A DNA stretch of 64,000 nucleotides. It comes from Sulfuricurvum sp. (GTDB lineage: Bacteria; Campylobacterota; Campylobacteria; Campylobacterales; Sulfurimonadaceae). The stretch lies in contig NZ_JALNYS010000018.1 in assembly GCF_023229695.1 (NCBI RefSeq), forward strand, positions 5,431 to 69,430, in the 5' to 3' direction. Every line of letters begins with the position of its first letter. Within the stretch, counting starts at the first letter, position 1. The position numbers and the translations under genes are program-made. The notes beneath the pieces were generated by a model. That model saw only the letters and a program-made list of their open reading frames with translations, did no database searches and had not been told where the DNA came from. Positions 7,286 through 15,836 of this stretch are shown piece by piece.

Positions 7286-9970
7286 TCACTTTTCTCCCCC
7301 CTCCTCTTTTTCGATCTTCCCGATTAGCGCCGTTTTTTTCAGAAATACCCTCTCCATCTCCGCAGCAGTGATCGGTTTGGCGTAAAAAAAACCCTGAATA
7401 TTTTCACACCCGTTTTGAATTAAAAAATCTTTCTGCTCTGCCGTTTCGACCCCCTCGGCGATCACACTGAGTCTCAAACTCTTGGCCAAAGCGATCACCG
7501 CTTTGGCAATACCGGCATCTTCATCGTCATCGGGAAGATCGTCTACAAACGATTTGTCAATTTTTAACTTATCGATCGGAAGCCGTTTGAGATAGGAGAG
7601 GGAAGAGTATCCTGTTCCGAAATCGTCAATCGCGATCTGAACCCCCCGCTCACTGATCTGTTTTAACATCACAATAGCCTCTTCGGGATTGGTCATGATC
7701 TGACTTTCGGTAATTTCCAGTTCAAGCCACTCCCACTCAAAGTGCGTCTCACGGCATATCTCTTTGAAAATCTCCATAAAATCTTTTTGCTGCAGCTGTT
7801 TTATCGCCAGGTTTAGGGCTAATACCCCGGGATTGAACCCATCGGCGTACCACTGCCGTATCTGATTCATCGCCGTTTTCATCACCCATCGGTCCAACAA
7901 GACGATCAGCCCTGTCTCTTCGGCAATCGGAATAAATTTCGCGGGGGGAATCAACCCCTTCGTCGGATGGTTCCAGCGGACCAGCGCTTCCATCCCGATC
8001 AATTCACCGCTATTGCCGTTGATCTGCGGCTGATAATAAACAACGAACTCATCCTTCTCCAGCGCCTGACGCAAACTGGTTTCCAGCATAACCCGCTCAT
8101 ACGCCACATCGGTCATCTCGGCCGAATAAAACTGAAAGTTATTCCGTCCCGCATATTTTGCGCGATACATTGCGGTATCCGCATACATGATCAGTTTGTG
8201 CGCTTCCCTGTTGTCTTTCGGAAAAAGGCTGATACCGATACTCGTTGAGAGGTAGAGTTTACGCCCGTCAATCCAAATGGGTTCGACAAAGCTTTGAAGA
8301 AGTTTTTGGGCCAATTGTGCGGCATCCTGACTTTGGAGCAGCTCCTCCGCCAACAAAACAAATTCATCACCGCCGAAACGTGCCAGAGTATCCTCTTTGC
8401 GGATATTGCCGTGCAGCCGATGCGCAATCTCCTGAAGCACTTTATCCCCGATCTCATGCCCCAAAGAGTCATTAATGTGCTTGAAATGGTCCAGATCGAT
8501 AAAGAAAAGGGCCAGTTTGTTTTGATGGCGTTTCGCTTTTTCGATCGCCTGGGATAAGCGATCATTAAACAAGGTACGATTGGGAAGATTGGTGAGGGTA
8601 TCATAATAGGCATGATGGTATAAGATATTTTTTTGTTCTTCCTGCTGTTTTTTAAACGACTCCTCCTCCGTAATGTCATTAAACATAGCGATATAGTGAT
8701 CGACCTCTGTACTCGCCCCTTTTACCGCTTGGATCGTTATCAATTCTGAAAAGAGTTCACCGTTTTTTCGTCTGTTGAGTATTTTTCCGCTCCACTGCCC
8801 TGTATGGGAAAGTACGTCGAACATCGCGGCGTAAAATGCCGTATCCTGCATCCCAGAAGCGATCAATTTCGGTTTTTTTCCGATGGTCTCTTCTTCGCTG
8901 TATCCGGTGATCTTGGTAAATGCGGGGTTAATACTGACAATGCGCTGATCCGAATCACAGATAAAAATAGCCTGAGAACTGTTTGTGTGGATCAGTCCCG
9001 CCAGCTCCCGTTCGGTAATGTCCGAATTTGTCCCGACCATACGCAAAGGGCGATTGTTTTGATCACGGCTGATCACTTTTCCACGGGACAAGACCCATGA
9101 CCAGCTCCCGTTTTTTTGCAGTACGCGATGTTTGTTGATGTAAAAATCGGTTTTTCCCTCCAGATGCGCCTGCAAATCAGCACGCATCGCTTGTGCGTCC
9201 GAGGGGTGAATCGCGGAGTCGTCCCCGCTGCTTTTAAGAGGGTTATCCGGATTTTCAAATACGGAGAGCTGATTTCTTGATTGGATGAGGGTGTCGTATT
9301 TGATATCCCAATCCCAAACATTATCCGATCCCCCTTCCAGGATGAATTTCCACCGCTCTTCGCTTTGGTTCAATGCCTCTTCGGCCCGGATGCGGAGGCT
9401 CTTTTCGCGCATAAGGTCCAGAGTCCGCATCGACAGGCTCTCGTACATGGTCAGTACCGTTTCGATCACCACTTTCATAAAACCGGTCATTTTTTCGCTG
9501 GCATCGGCTTTGGCCTCTTTCAGCGGGTATCCCGATCGGATCTTTTGGACCGCAAGAGCCATCCGCTTATCGGTATCGAGAATATGGTAGGCGAGCCACT
9601 TCGATAAAAAGGTAACGACATCATAGACGACCTCATCCAATGACGCGTGATCGGCATTGCTTCGCAAGGCGACGATCTTGGCACTAAACGAGCCGTGCGT
9701 TTGTTCGTGATTGGTAAACCATTCATCCTCCTGAAAATATTCAGACCATATTTTCTCCTCGGACTTAAAATGGTAGTCCGCATACTCTGCCAATTCATCA
9801 AAGATCGTATGGAGTTTGATCGTATCGGAACGATTTGCGAGGTGTGCCGCCAACTGATTTAAAATATCGACAAGTTTTTTATGCTGCTCATCGATCAGAG
9901 CGATACCGGTCTCAAAATTTGCGGTCCAGGGGAAAATTTCAAAGAAAACCATCGTATTATCGTTTATCAT
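7286..9970 (-). CDS. Hemerythrin-PAS-PAS-GGDEF-EAL protein (c-di-GMP enzyme)
   Basis: An 894-residue soluble protein with five domains in order. A bacteriohemerythrin domain (about 15-135) has the di-iron ligands in place: His30, His67, Glu71, His88, His92, His129, Asp134. Two PAS domains follow (about 205-320 and 325-435). A GGDEF domain has an intact GGDEF motif (533-537) and an RxxD inhibitory site (525-528). An EAL domain has EAL at 661-663 and IDDFGTGYSS. Hemerythrins bind O2 or NO, so the protein probably couples oxygen or redox state to making or degrading c-di-GMP. Both catalytic motifs look intact, so the net direction cannot be read from sequence. It appears monocistronic. Confidence 0.93.
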   Translation of the reverse strand: MINDNTMVFFEIFPWTANFETGIALIDEQHKKLVDILNQLAAHLANRSDTIKLHTIFDELAEYADYHFKSEEKIWSEYFQEDEWFTNHEQTHGSFSAKIVALRSNADHASLDEVVYDVVTFLSKWLAYHILDTDKRMALAVQKIRSGYPLKEAKADASEKMTGFMKVVIETVLTMYESLSMRTLDLMREKSLRIRAEEALNQSEERWKFILEGGSDNVWDWDIKYDTLIQSRNQLSVFENPDNPLKSSGDDSAIHPSDAQAMRADLQAHLEGKTDFYINKHRVLQKNGSWSWVLSRGKVISRDQNNRPLRMVGTNSDITERELAGLIHTNSSQAIFICDSDQRIVSINPAFTKITGYSEEETIGKKPKLIASGMQDTAFYAAMFDVLSHTGQWSGKILNRRKNGELFSELITIQAVKGASTEVDHYIAMFNDITEEESFKKQQEEQKNILYHHAYYDTLTNLPNRTLFNDRLSQAIEKAKRHQNKLALFFIDLDHFKHINDSLGHEIGDKVLQEIAHRLHGNIRKEDTLARFGGDEFVLLAEELLQSQDAAQLAQKLLQSFVEPIWIDGRKLYLSTSIGISLFPKDNREAHKLIMYADTAMYRAKYAGRNNFQFYSAEMTDVAYERVMLETSLRQALEKDEFVVYYQPQINGNSGELIGMEALVRWNHPTKGLIPPAKFIPIAEETGLIVLLDRWVMKTAMNQIRQWYADGFNPGVLALNLAIKQLQQKDFMEIFKEICRETHFEWEWLELEITESQIMTNPEEAIVMLKQISERGVQIAIDDFGTGYSSLSYLKRLPIDKLKIDKSFVDDLPDDDEDAGIAKAVIALAKSLRLSVIAEGVETAEQKDFLIQNGCENIQGFFYAKPITAAEMERVFLKKTALIGKIEKEEGGEK

Positions 9971-10179
9971 CTATCGTATACCCTTAGCCATTCAACGTAA
10001 TCGGAAAAAACCAACTCTTCGAATTATGTTTTTCTTAATGAAGAAATCTACTGTTTCTTTCTAAAGTTTAGCATAAATTTTATTGTATCGTCAATCCGTC
10101 CCCTACACGTACGAATTCACTTTTGGGACGCTATTTTATCGCCAATACTACGGCCATATTCGAAAATTCAACGTACTAG
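9971..10179. other. Intergenic stretch with no gene
   Basis: AT-rich space upstream of the minus-strand hemerythrin protein, which must hold its promoter; no convincing -10/-35 pair or small gene was found. A short plus-strand frame here runs into the repeat element and has no ribosome site. The remainder of the gap, to 10300, is the repeat element described next. Confidence 0.5.
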
Positions 10180-10300
10180 CTGACCTTACAGGGGAGTTAA
10201 TCTCCCGCATCCGAAAGATGCGGGTAGCTTTAGGGGGGTGCAGGGGACATCTGTCCCCGCCATTTTCTGGGCTTCGCCCGGAAAATGCGTAACATCTAAT
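10180..10300 (-). repeat. Hairpin-rich dispersed element, copy 1
   Basis: A 121-bp element whose sequence is repeated at 40291-40506. Read on the plus strand it has CTGACCTTAC, a variable small hairpin, a perfect hairpin CCCGCATC-CGAAA-GATGCGGG, a stem GGGGAC-ATCT-GTCCCC, and a final hairpin around GGGCTTCGCCC. It runs up to the stop codon of the minus-strand gene at 10296, as copy 2 does for its own neighbour, so it may act as a 3'-UTR or terminator there. Short apical loop in this copy. Confidence 0.65.
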
Positions 10301-10826
10301 AAGATTGAGAGAGTTTCAAGAAACCGTATTCAAACGTAAACGGTACCTCTTTAAGCGTGGAGAGATTGATATAGGGTTTGACGCTTCTTCCGATATAGAG
10401 TGAAACGGCAGCCCCGTTTTGCAGCACCAGAGGATCGAAAGAAAACGTCAGCGTTTTGTTCTTGTGCGCGTATTCCAGTAAGGCCGGGAGCATACTATCA
10501 TCGGGGTCCATAAGCAAAATAAAACCATGCGCATTTTTGACCTCAAAACCCTCTTTTATCGAGACAACCGAGCAGGTAAGCGAATAATTGCTCAGCGTTC
10601 CATGGTATTGACGTTCAATCATCTCTGCCAATTGCTGTGCGGTCTGTTTGTTTGATCCCCCCGTTATAATGACGATATTTACGGTCGTTTGAATACGTTC
10701 TTTTGTCCCTTTTTCCATCAAGGCTATTTTGGGAAATATTTTTGCCCCTATCTGCAATAGCGTCGAATCATACGTTGTACCCCAAAGGAGAACCGGTATG
10801 AAAAAAAGGAGGATAAATTTTATCAT
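10296..10826 (-). CDS. Exported YfiR-like (DUF4154-like) protein, triad B
   Basis: A 176-residue exported protein and clear paralogue of the product of 3010-3540: the same length, a YDSTLLQ start to the mature part, IFPKI, RQYHG, a central ILLMDPDDS and a C-terminal PYINLSTLKE. The signal peptide covers about the first 16 residues. Its start overlaps the end of the kinase gene by 4 bp (ATGA-type), so translation is coupled. By analogy with YfiR it may sit in the periplasm and gate the kinase according to the state of the TonB receptor; this is inference. The 3' end abuts the dispersed repeat element. Confidence 0.7.
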   Translation of the reverse strand: MIKFILLFFIPVLLWGTTYDSTLLQIGAKIFPKIALMEKGTKERIQTTVNIVIITGGSNKQTAQQLAEMIERQYHGTLSNYSLTCSVVSIKEGFEVKNAHGFILLMDPDDSMLPALLEYAHKNKTLTFSFDPLVLQNGAAVSLYIGRSVKPYINLSTLKEVPFTFEYGFLKLSQSY

Positions 10827-12256
10827 TCTCGCCCCAGAGGTATGCTCAAGGTGAAAAGAGCGCCTTCACGGTTATTGCTCACACTGAGGAGCCCTTCGAA
10901 ATGTTTTTCGATGATCACCTTGGACATATACAGCCCGATACCGGTCCCCTTTTCATGAAGTTTGGTCGTAAAATAGGGTTCAAAAATTCGCTCCTGAATC
11001 GAAGGGGAGATCCCCCCTCCGGTATCGCTTATATCGATATAAAAATGGGTTGCATCGCAACGGAGGATAACGTCGATTTTTCCTTCGGTTGAATTGTGTT
11101 TACTCTTAATGGCCTCTTTAGCGTTATTGACGATATTTAAAATCACCTGTTTGAATTCGTTGACAACGCCGAAAATCTCTTTATGGCATTGTTCATCGAT
11201 CCGATAGGTGATGTTGGCATAGCGCAGTTGTTCGCCGATCAGGGCAAATATTTCATGGATAGGGCCGATGGGATCGAAATGGACCGATTTTTTATCGGTG
11301 TTGAAAAAATTCCGGAAATCATCGATCGTATTCGACATGAAAGCAAGATTATTATTGATGATGGTACTGTTTTTCTCAATCTCCTCCTCTTTGAGCAAGC
11401 CGAAGGAGCGTTTCATCTCAATTTCGGCGACTGCCAACCCGATGATATTCAAAGGCTGACGCCATTGATGGGCGATACTTTCAATCATTTCACCCATTGC
11501 CGCAAGGCGGGATTGGTGGATAAGGAGCTGTTCTTTTTCACGGCGCTGGATAATTTCGCTCTCAACACGATTTTCAAGTTCATTATTGATCTACTCCATC
11601 TGGCAGCGGTAGTTATCGATGGTTTCGAGCATCTTATTGGCCGAAGAGGTGATGGTGATGATCTCGCTATTGGTATTATCGCTTTTAAACGGTTGGGAAG
11701 TTTTATCGATGGTATAGCTCCCCATCCAGTTTGATAAAAGACGAAGAACAAAAAACTGTTTCCGGAAATACCAATAGGTGATAGAAAAGATCAGCAGTGC
11801 AAACAGCGAGAGAAGGACGAGTTCCCTAAAAAGTTTCGTTTGCAGATCGTGCACGAAGGTGTTTGAATAACGGATCACAAGGGTGGCCTGGTGCTGATGG
11901 GTGATGGAATCGACCACGGGAGCAGAGAGGGTAATCGTCTCTTGTGTTTTGGAATGGGGATAGTGCTGCTCAAAAATAACGTTATTGTCCGCACCGATCA
12001 GCGATACCTTCAGAATATTAGGGTTTTGAAAAAAGGTACGCATTACATCGCTGAGCATCTCTTGCTGATCGAACGTCAGATACGTGGAGATGATGGGGGT
12101 GAGCGTTTGGGTAACCAGCTCTATTTTTGCCCTTTCACTTTCGTTGAGTACCGAAGAGACGGTGATCTGAATAAAAATAAATATGGGGGCAATGACGGCG
12201 ATGTAAAGCAGCCAGAATACCCAGGCAAATTTTCCGATAAGTGAATTTGTCATCAT
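10823..12256 (-). pseudogene. Sensor histidine kinase of triad B, interrupted by one in-frame TAG
   Basis: A membrane sensor kinase in one continuous frame, broken by a single TAG at 11593-11591. Before it: two membrane helices around a periplasmic sensor of about 140 residues, resembling the sensor of the triad A kinase. After it, in the same frame: a coiled coil (INNELENRVESEII), a MGEMIESIAHQWRQPL phospho-acceptor segment and an ATPase domain (NIVNNAKEAI, DTGGGI, KGTGIGLYMS). There is no receiver domain. The start is at 12256 or 12253; an upstream ATG at 12283 is poorly placed. The catalytic half could only be made by read-through or by reinitiation near 11497, where no Shine-Dalgarno is seen. 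All motifs are otherwise intact, so this is a very recent mutation, a suppressed stop or a sequencing error. Confidence 0.8.
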
Positions 12257-12361
12257 AATCCAATGCGCAATAACATAAAACAATGCTATATAAATTTTAG
12301 TTAATATCCTATTAATTTTGGTACAATCTTTTCACTGATTAAACTTTTGAACGGATCTATT

Positions 12362-14434
12362 TTGAAGCATTTACCGGTTTTATGGCTCTCGCTGTTACTC
12401 GCACAATCGCTACTCTTAGCCGAAGAGGCTAATGATTTCGACAAAGTTTTGGAAGAAATAACCTCCATTGCAACAAAGACCAAGTTAAATGCCGATTACG
12501 TACCCGGAACCGTAACGGTCATCAGCGGTGAAAAATTAAAATCGCTGGGGATCACCAATCTTGCGGAACAAAACGCATTTGATACGATTGTAGGATTCGA
12601 TTCCTCAACCCTCTCGCTTCGGGGAGCGGGTTCGATCTATGGATCGCAGGGCAATAAAATCAAATGGATGATCAATGACAAACCGATCAGTTCCGAAATA
12701 TGGGGACTTCCGAAACTGGGTACCGGACAGATTGTTTTTCCGATCCCCACCGATGCCGTTGAGCGCATTGAGCTCATCCGGGGGCCGGGTTCAGCCATTT
12801 ACGGCGGTAACGCCATTTACGGCGTTATTAATATTATTACGAAAAAAGGGGAGGGCGGTGTATTTACCACCCTATCCCGGATGGAAAGCAACAAGTTCGG
12901 CAAAGCGATAGGGGGCTACGGCACTTTTGAAAAAAATGATTTAAAAGTTTCCACAGTTGTCTCGGTTGACAAAAGTGACGGCTGGGATTTAACGGCCACC
13001 GGCCAATCTCTTGCACAACAGGGCAATCTTCCCAATGCAAGCGGCGGTAATCTTTTGATGGCGGATGCATCCTATAAAAATATTGATTTCTGGGCCTACC
13101 GAATAGAAGCCAAAAATGACTACGCACGGTTGCAATGGGATCCGACAAACTATCTGCCGCGCGATAATACCCAACCCGTTCAATCCAATACCCATACCCT
13201 GCTGGGTGTCCAGGGGAAGTACAATATTTCCGATGTACTGCTAAGCGCAAAGGCCGGGCTCAATCGCTATACGAATCGTGCCGATGTGGTATTCTTTCCG
13301 GCATCCGTATTAAAAAATAATCCGAACAATCTAGACGGGGTCAGAACGATCGATTATGTTGAAAGTACCCAGTATGCCGAAGCGACGGCGGAAACAACAC
13401 TGGGGTCCAATCGGTTGTTGGGGGGGATCTATGCCGGTCTCCTTTCGGTGGATAAAGACAACGTCCTGCAAAGCTGGAGCGGCGGCTCCTACGCAGACCC
13501 GGGGGTATCCACCCATTTAATCACGGTCCATAATCCCAAAAGGATCAATAAGGCACTCTACCTCCAAGATGAGATCTTGTTGGATGAAAAAAGTACGCTA
13601 ACGATCGGAGCACGCTACGACACCTACAGCGACGGGCGGAACGCTTTATCTCCGAGAATCGCTTTTGTCCATCTGTACGATGATTCCAATATTCTAAAGG
13701 CTCAATACTCAAGAGCGTTTCGACCCCCAAGCCTCTCGGAGCAATACTCGCCGAACAATCTGTCTCCCTATACGAGGTATGAATCGGAAACTGCCGATAC
13801 CGTTGAATTGTCTTACATTTTTAAAACCAACGATTCGTCCCTCAAAACAACCGTGTTTAATACAAAAACCTACAACATGATTACCTATCATGATTTCACC
13901 TACGAAACGATCAATCTTGAGAGTCCGACAACCGTTAACGGCCTTGAAGTCGAATTAACAAAAAATTATAGAACGGTGAATCTGGGTGCCAATCTCTCGT
14001 TGTACCACTCTCATAGAGGAGATGTTAAATTGCTTAGAGACGGATATGCGCTCAACTACGATGCAAGCGAATTTGCGCTATCCGCCAAAGTATTGGCAAA
14101 TGTATTCGCTACGTTCAACAGTGATACGTCGTATCCGACCACGTTGTGGTACCACTATACCGGGAACAAAAACCGGGTCAATAATGCCTTGCTCGATATC
14201 AATGGCAATGTCCAGGGCATCTACACGACAAACGGTTCTATCCCTGCTCAGGATTATTTGAATATCACCCAAAAGATTAATGGCATAGCCAAAAATCTTG
14301 ATTTGGAATTCGGTGTCAAAAATGTTTTTGGAAAAACCCTTAAAACGCTCTATTTCCCACTGAATCCGCCCGATACTTCTGACGTACCCTATATGGGGCA
14401 AACGTTCTGGATGAATTTGCTGTATAAATTCTAG
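12362..14434 (+). CDS. TonB-dependent outer-membrane receptor (triad B)
   Basis: Outer-membrane receptor of about 690 residues with a plug domain (VERIELIRGPGSAIYGGNA, GVINIITKKG) and a beta-barrel ending in LLYKF. I prefer the TTG at 12362: it follows CGGA at 12352-12355 and gives a compact signal peptide (LPVLWLSLLLAQSLLLAEE). A TTG at 12347 would add five residues. It is divergent from the kinase and YfiR-like genes of triad B, with about 105 bp between starts, which allows shared control. It is only moderately similar to the triad A receptor, so the ligands may differ. Substrate unknown; siderophore-type iron or another metal complex is the usual role of the family. Confidence 0.9.
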   Translation: MKHLPVLWLSLLLAQSLLLAEEANDFDKVLEEITSIATKTKLNADYVPGTVTVISGEKLKSLGITNLAEQNAFDTIVGFDSSTLSLRGAGSIYGSQGNKIKWMINDKPISSEIWGLPKLGTGQIVFPIPTDAVERIELIRGPGSAIYGGNAIYGVINIITKKGEGGVFTTLSRMESNKFGKAIGGYGTFEKNDLKVSTVVSVDKSDGWDLTATGQSLAQQGNLPNASGGNLLMADASYKNIDFWAYRIEAKNDYARLQWDPTNYLPRDNTQPVQSNTHTLLGVQGKYNISDVLLSAKAGLNRYTNRADVVFFPASVLKNNPNNLDGVRTIDYVESTQYAEATAETTLGSNRLLGGIYAGLLSVDKDNVLQSWSGGSYADPGVSTHLITVHNPKRINKALYLQDEILLDEKSTLTIGARYDTYSDGRNALSPRIAFVHLYDDSNILKAQYSRAFRPPSLSEQYSPNNLSPYTRYESETADTVELSYIFKTNDSSLKTTVFNTKTYNMITYHDFTYETINLESPTTVNGLEVELTKNYRTVNLGANLSLYHSHRGDVKLLRDGYALNYDASEFALSAKVLANVFATFNSDTSYPTTLWYHYTGNKNRVNNALLDINGNVQGIYTTNGSIPAQDYLNITQKINGIAKNLDLEFGVKNVFGKTLKTLYFPLNPPDTSDVPYMGQTFWMNLLYKF

Positions 14435-14455
14435 AAGGGAGATCGATTGGCCGCT

Positions 14456-14497
14456 AGGCAATCATCCTCTTTAGAAAACAACAATTGAGCTATAATT
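14456..14497 (+). repeat. Imperfect direct repeat, left copy (vestigial uvrB promoter?)
   Basis: The 25-bp block AGGCAATCATCCTCTTTAGA...(14456-14480) differs at two positions from 16509-16533. After 8 unrelated bases both copies have GCTATAATT. The two copies flank the accessory island. The left end (GGCCGCTAGGCA) also resembles the core of the dispersed palindromic family. Confidence 0.6.
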
Positions 14498-14603
14498 TCG
14501 CAGTTTATTTTTTAATATTTTTTGATTGGGCAGCGTAGAGGCAGTTGTCTTGATAAAAATTGGGTTTTCTATGAGTTCTTTGATAAATAAAGTATTTAAG
14601 TAA

Positions 14604-14637
14604 TTTAGTAATACTAAAGTAAGTAACTTGCTATAAT
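14604..14637 (+). promoter_or_regulatory. Promoter and operator palindrome of the toxin-antitoxin operon
   Basis: A perfect palindrome TTTAGTA-A-TACTAAA (14604-14618) lies where the -35 box should be for the TATAAT at 14632-14637. This is the expected place for autorepression by the ribbon-helix-helix antitoxin encoded just downstream. The palindrome is seen; the binding is inferred. Confidence 0.5.
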
Positions 14638-14665
14638 ACATAAAATACTATTGATTGGAGAGATC

Positions 14666-14902
14666 ATGCACACGATCACATTAAAATCAGATGACACCTT
14701 TTATGAAACACTTAACGATATGGTTAAGGCCCTCAAAATTACAAAGAGCGAATTAATTCGCCGCTCGGTAACCTATTATCAAGAAGCATTGAAACAAGAA
14801 CAACTCAAAGAGCAAATGAAACGAGCATCTTTAAAAGTACGAGATCATTCGTTATCTATGGTTCAAGAATTTGATGATACTCTAAATGATGGATTGGTAT
14901 GA
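14666..14902 (+). CDS. Ribbon-helix-helix antitoxin
   Basis: A 78-residue protein with a short N-terminal beta strand (HTITLKSDDTF) and two helices (LNDMVKALKIT, KSELIRRSVTYYQEAL), typical of CopG/MetJ-like antitoxins; the C-terminal tail would bind and block the toxin. The ATG at 14666 is chosen because TTGGAGAG precedes it at good spacing; an in-frame TTG at 14651 would overlap that site. It overlaps the toxin gene by 4 bp. It probably represses its own operon through the palindrome at 14604-14618. Confidence 0.8.
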   Translation: MHTITLKSDDTFYETLNDMVKALKITKSELIRRSVTYYQEALKQEQLKEQMKRASLKVRDHSLSMVQEFDDTLNDGLV

Positions 14903-15240
14903 ATCGCGGAGACATCTATTTAGCCAACCTCAATCCTAAAAAAGGTGATGAGATAGGTAAAATACGACCTGTCTTGATTTACCAAAGCAATATGCTCAAC
15001 AGCATAGGGCATACAACAACAATAGTAATCCCGTTATCTACCAAACTAATCGATGATGCCCAACCACTTCGATATCGCATTAATAAACGAGATGCATTGG
15101 ATTATGATTCCGATATCGTTATCGATCAAATTCGATCAATCGATAATAACCGATTGACTTCCAATGCAATCACTTCGTTGCATCCTCATGAAATGGATGA
15201 TGTTGATACGATGGTGAGTATTGTACTTGGTATGAAATAG
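14899..15240 (+). CDS. MazF/PemK-family endoribonuclease toxin
   Basis: A 113-residue protein with the MazF/PemK opening (NRGDIYLANLNPKKGDEIGK, IRPVLIYQ) and the later segment DSDIVIDQIRSID, which carries the family's conserved Asp-Gln and Arg. Such toxins cut mRNA at short sequences and slow growth when the labile antitoxin is lost. The start ATG overlaps the antitoxin stop by 4 bp, so translation is coupled. The gene lies in an AT-rich island with an IS remnant and a second toxin-antitoxin pair, which suggests horizontal origin. Confidence 0.88.
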   Translation: MNRGDIYLANLNPKKGDEIGKIRPVLIYQSNMLNSIGHTTTIVIPLSTKLIDDAQPLRYRINKRDALDYDSDIVIDQIRSIDNNRLTSNAITSLHPHEMDDVDTMVSIVLGMK

Positions 15241-15259
15241 TAAATAACGTGAATCTCGT

Positions 15260-15523
15260 TTAAGCGCCAATGAAATTTCTATGGTGTTTGGCGAAATCAA
15301 TGGAAGGTTTTTTTTCCTGATAGGAGTAAGCGACAAGGGCTGAGATCCAGTTGACCATTGCATTGATAGGGCTGCGGTGTCTTGCATGTTCAAGCTGAGA
15401 GATATTTTTGAGTTGATCATTGATTGACTCAATCAGGGCACGTTTTCGAAGAAGCAATTTGTCCATGATCGGCATAAGGCGAGATCTCTCGTTCCCACTC
15501 TCCCGAGTGGGATACGCATACAA
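15260..15523 (-). pseudogene. IS982-family transposase, C-terminal remnant
   Basis: The last 75 or so residues of an IS982-type DDE transposase: DKLLLRKRALIESINDQLKN, then QLEHARHRSPINAMVNW, LVAYSYQEKKPS. This is the end of the catalytic domain; the upstream two-thirds, including most catalytic acids, is missing, and no complete terminal inverted repeats were recognised. It is a dead fragment left between the two toxin-antitoxin systems and marks past insertion-sequence activity in the island. Confidence 0.8.
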
Positions 15524-15529
15524 GCGTTT

Positions 15530-15835
15530 TTAACCTGCCAAAATTTTTCCCACCCTATTAATGTGCTCTTTTAAATCATTATTGGAAATACGTCCATAAT
15601 CTAACAGGTCTATTTTGTAGGGTAGCATTAAATCATCCAACATCACTTTTAGTTGATTTAACTCTTTTAGGCTTAAACCCTCCGAAACGATGGATATATC
15701 GATGTCGGAACCCTTTTTATACGTCTCTTTCGCCCGTGAACCAAAGAGGATAATTTTTTGTATTTTCAAGTTTTTTTTAATTGTATCAACAATTTTTTCA
15801 ATAATATCAGCTCGCAAACCGTAAAGCTCTTGCAT
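15530..15835 (-). CDS. MNT-type nucleotidyltransferase (antitoxin of MNT/HEPN pair)
   Basis: A 101-residue minimal nucleotidyltransferase with the fold signature GSRAKETYKKGSDIDISI (GSxA...SDxD, the metal-binding aspartates). In characterised MNT/HEPN pairs the MNT protein neutralises its HEPN partner, in some cases by adding nucleotides to it. The ATG at 15835 lies one base after the HEPN stop; a longer in-frame start overlaps the HEPN gene and is unlikely. It is second in a two-gene operon. Confidence 0.85.
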   Translation of the reverse strand: MQELYGLRADIIEKIVDTIKKNLKIQKIILFGSRAKETYKKGSDIDISIVSEGLSLKELNQLKVMLDDLMLPYKIDLLDYGRISNNDLKEHINRVGKILAG

Positions 15836-15836
15836 C

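Noticed and set aside
10083..10292. 69-codon plus-strand frame
   Set aside because: It runs through the hairpin-rich repeat; no ribosome site, and the translation is repeat-derived.
11485..11751. 88-codon minus-strand frame across the stop codon in kinase B
   Set aside because: It is a different reading frame; the real coding frame continues on both sides of the TAG, so this is not a frameshifted joining segment.
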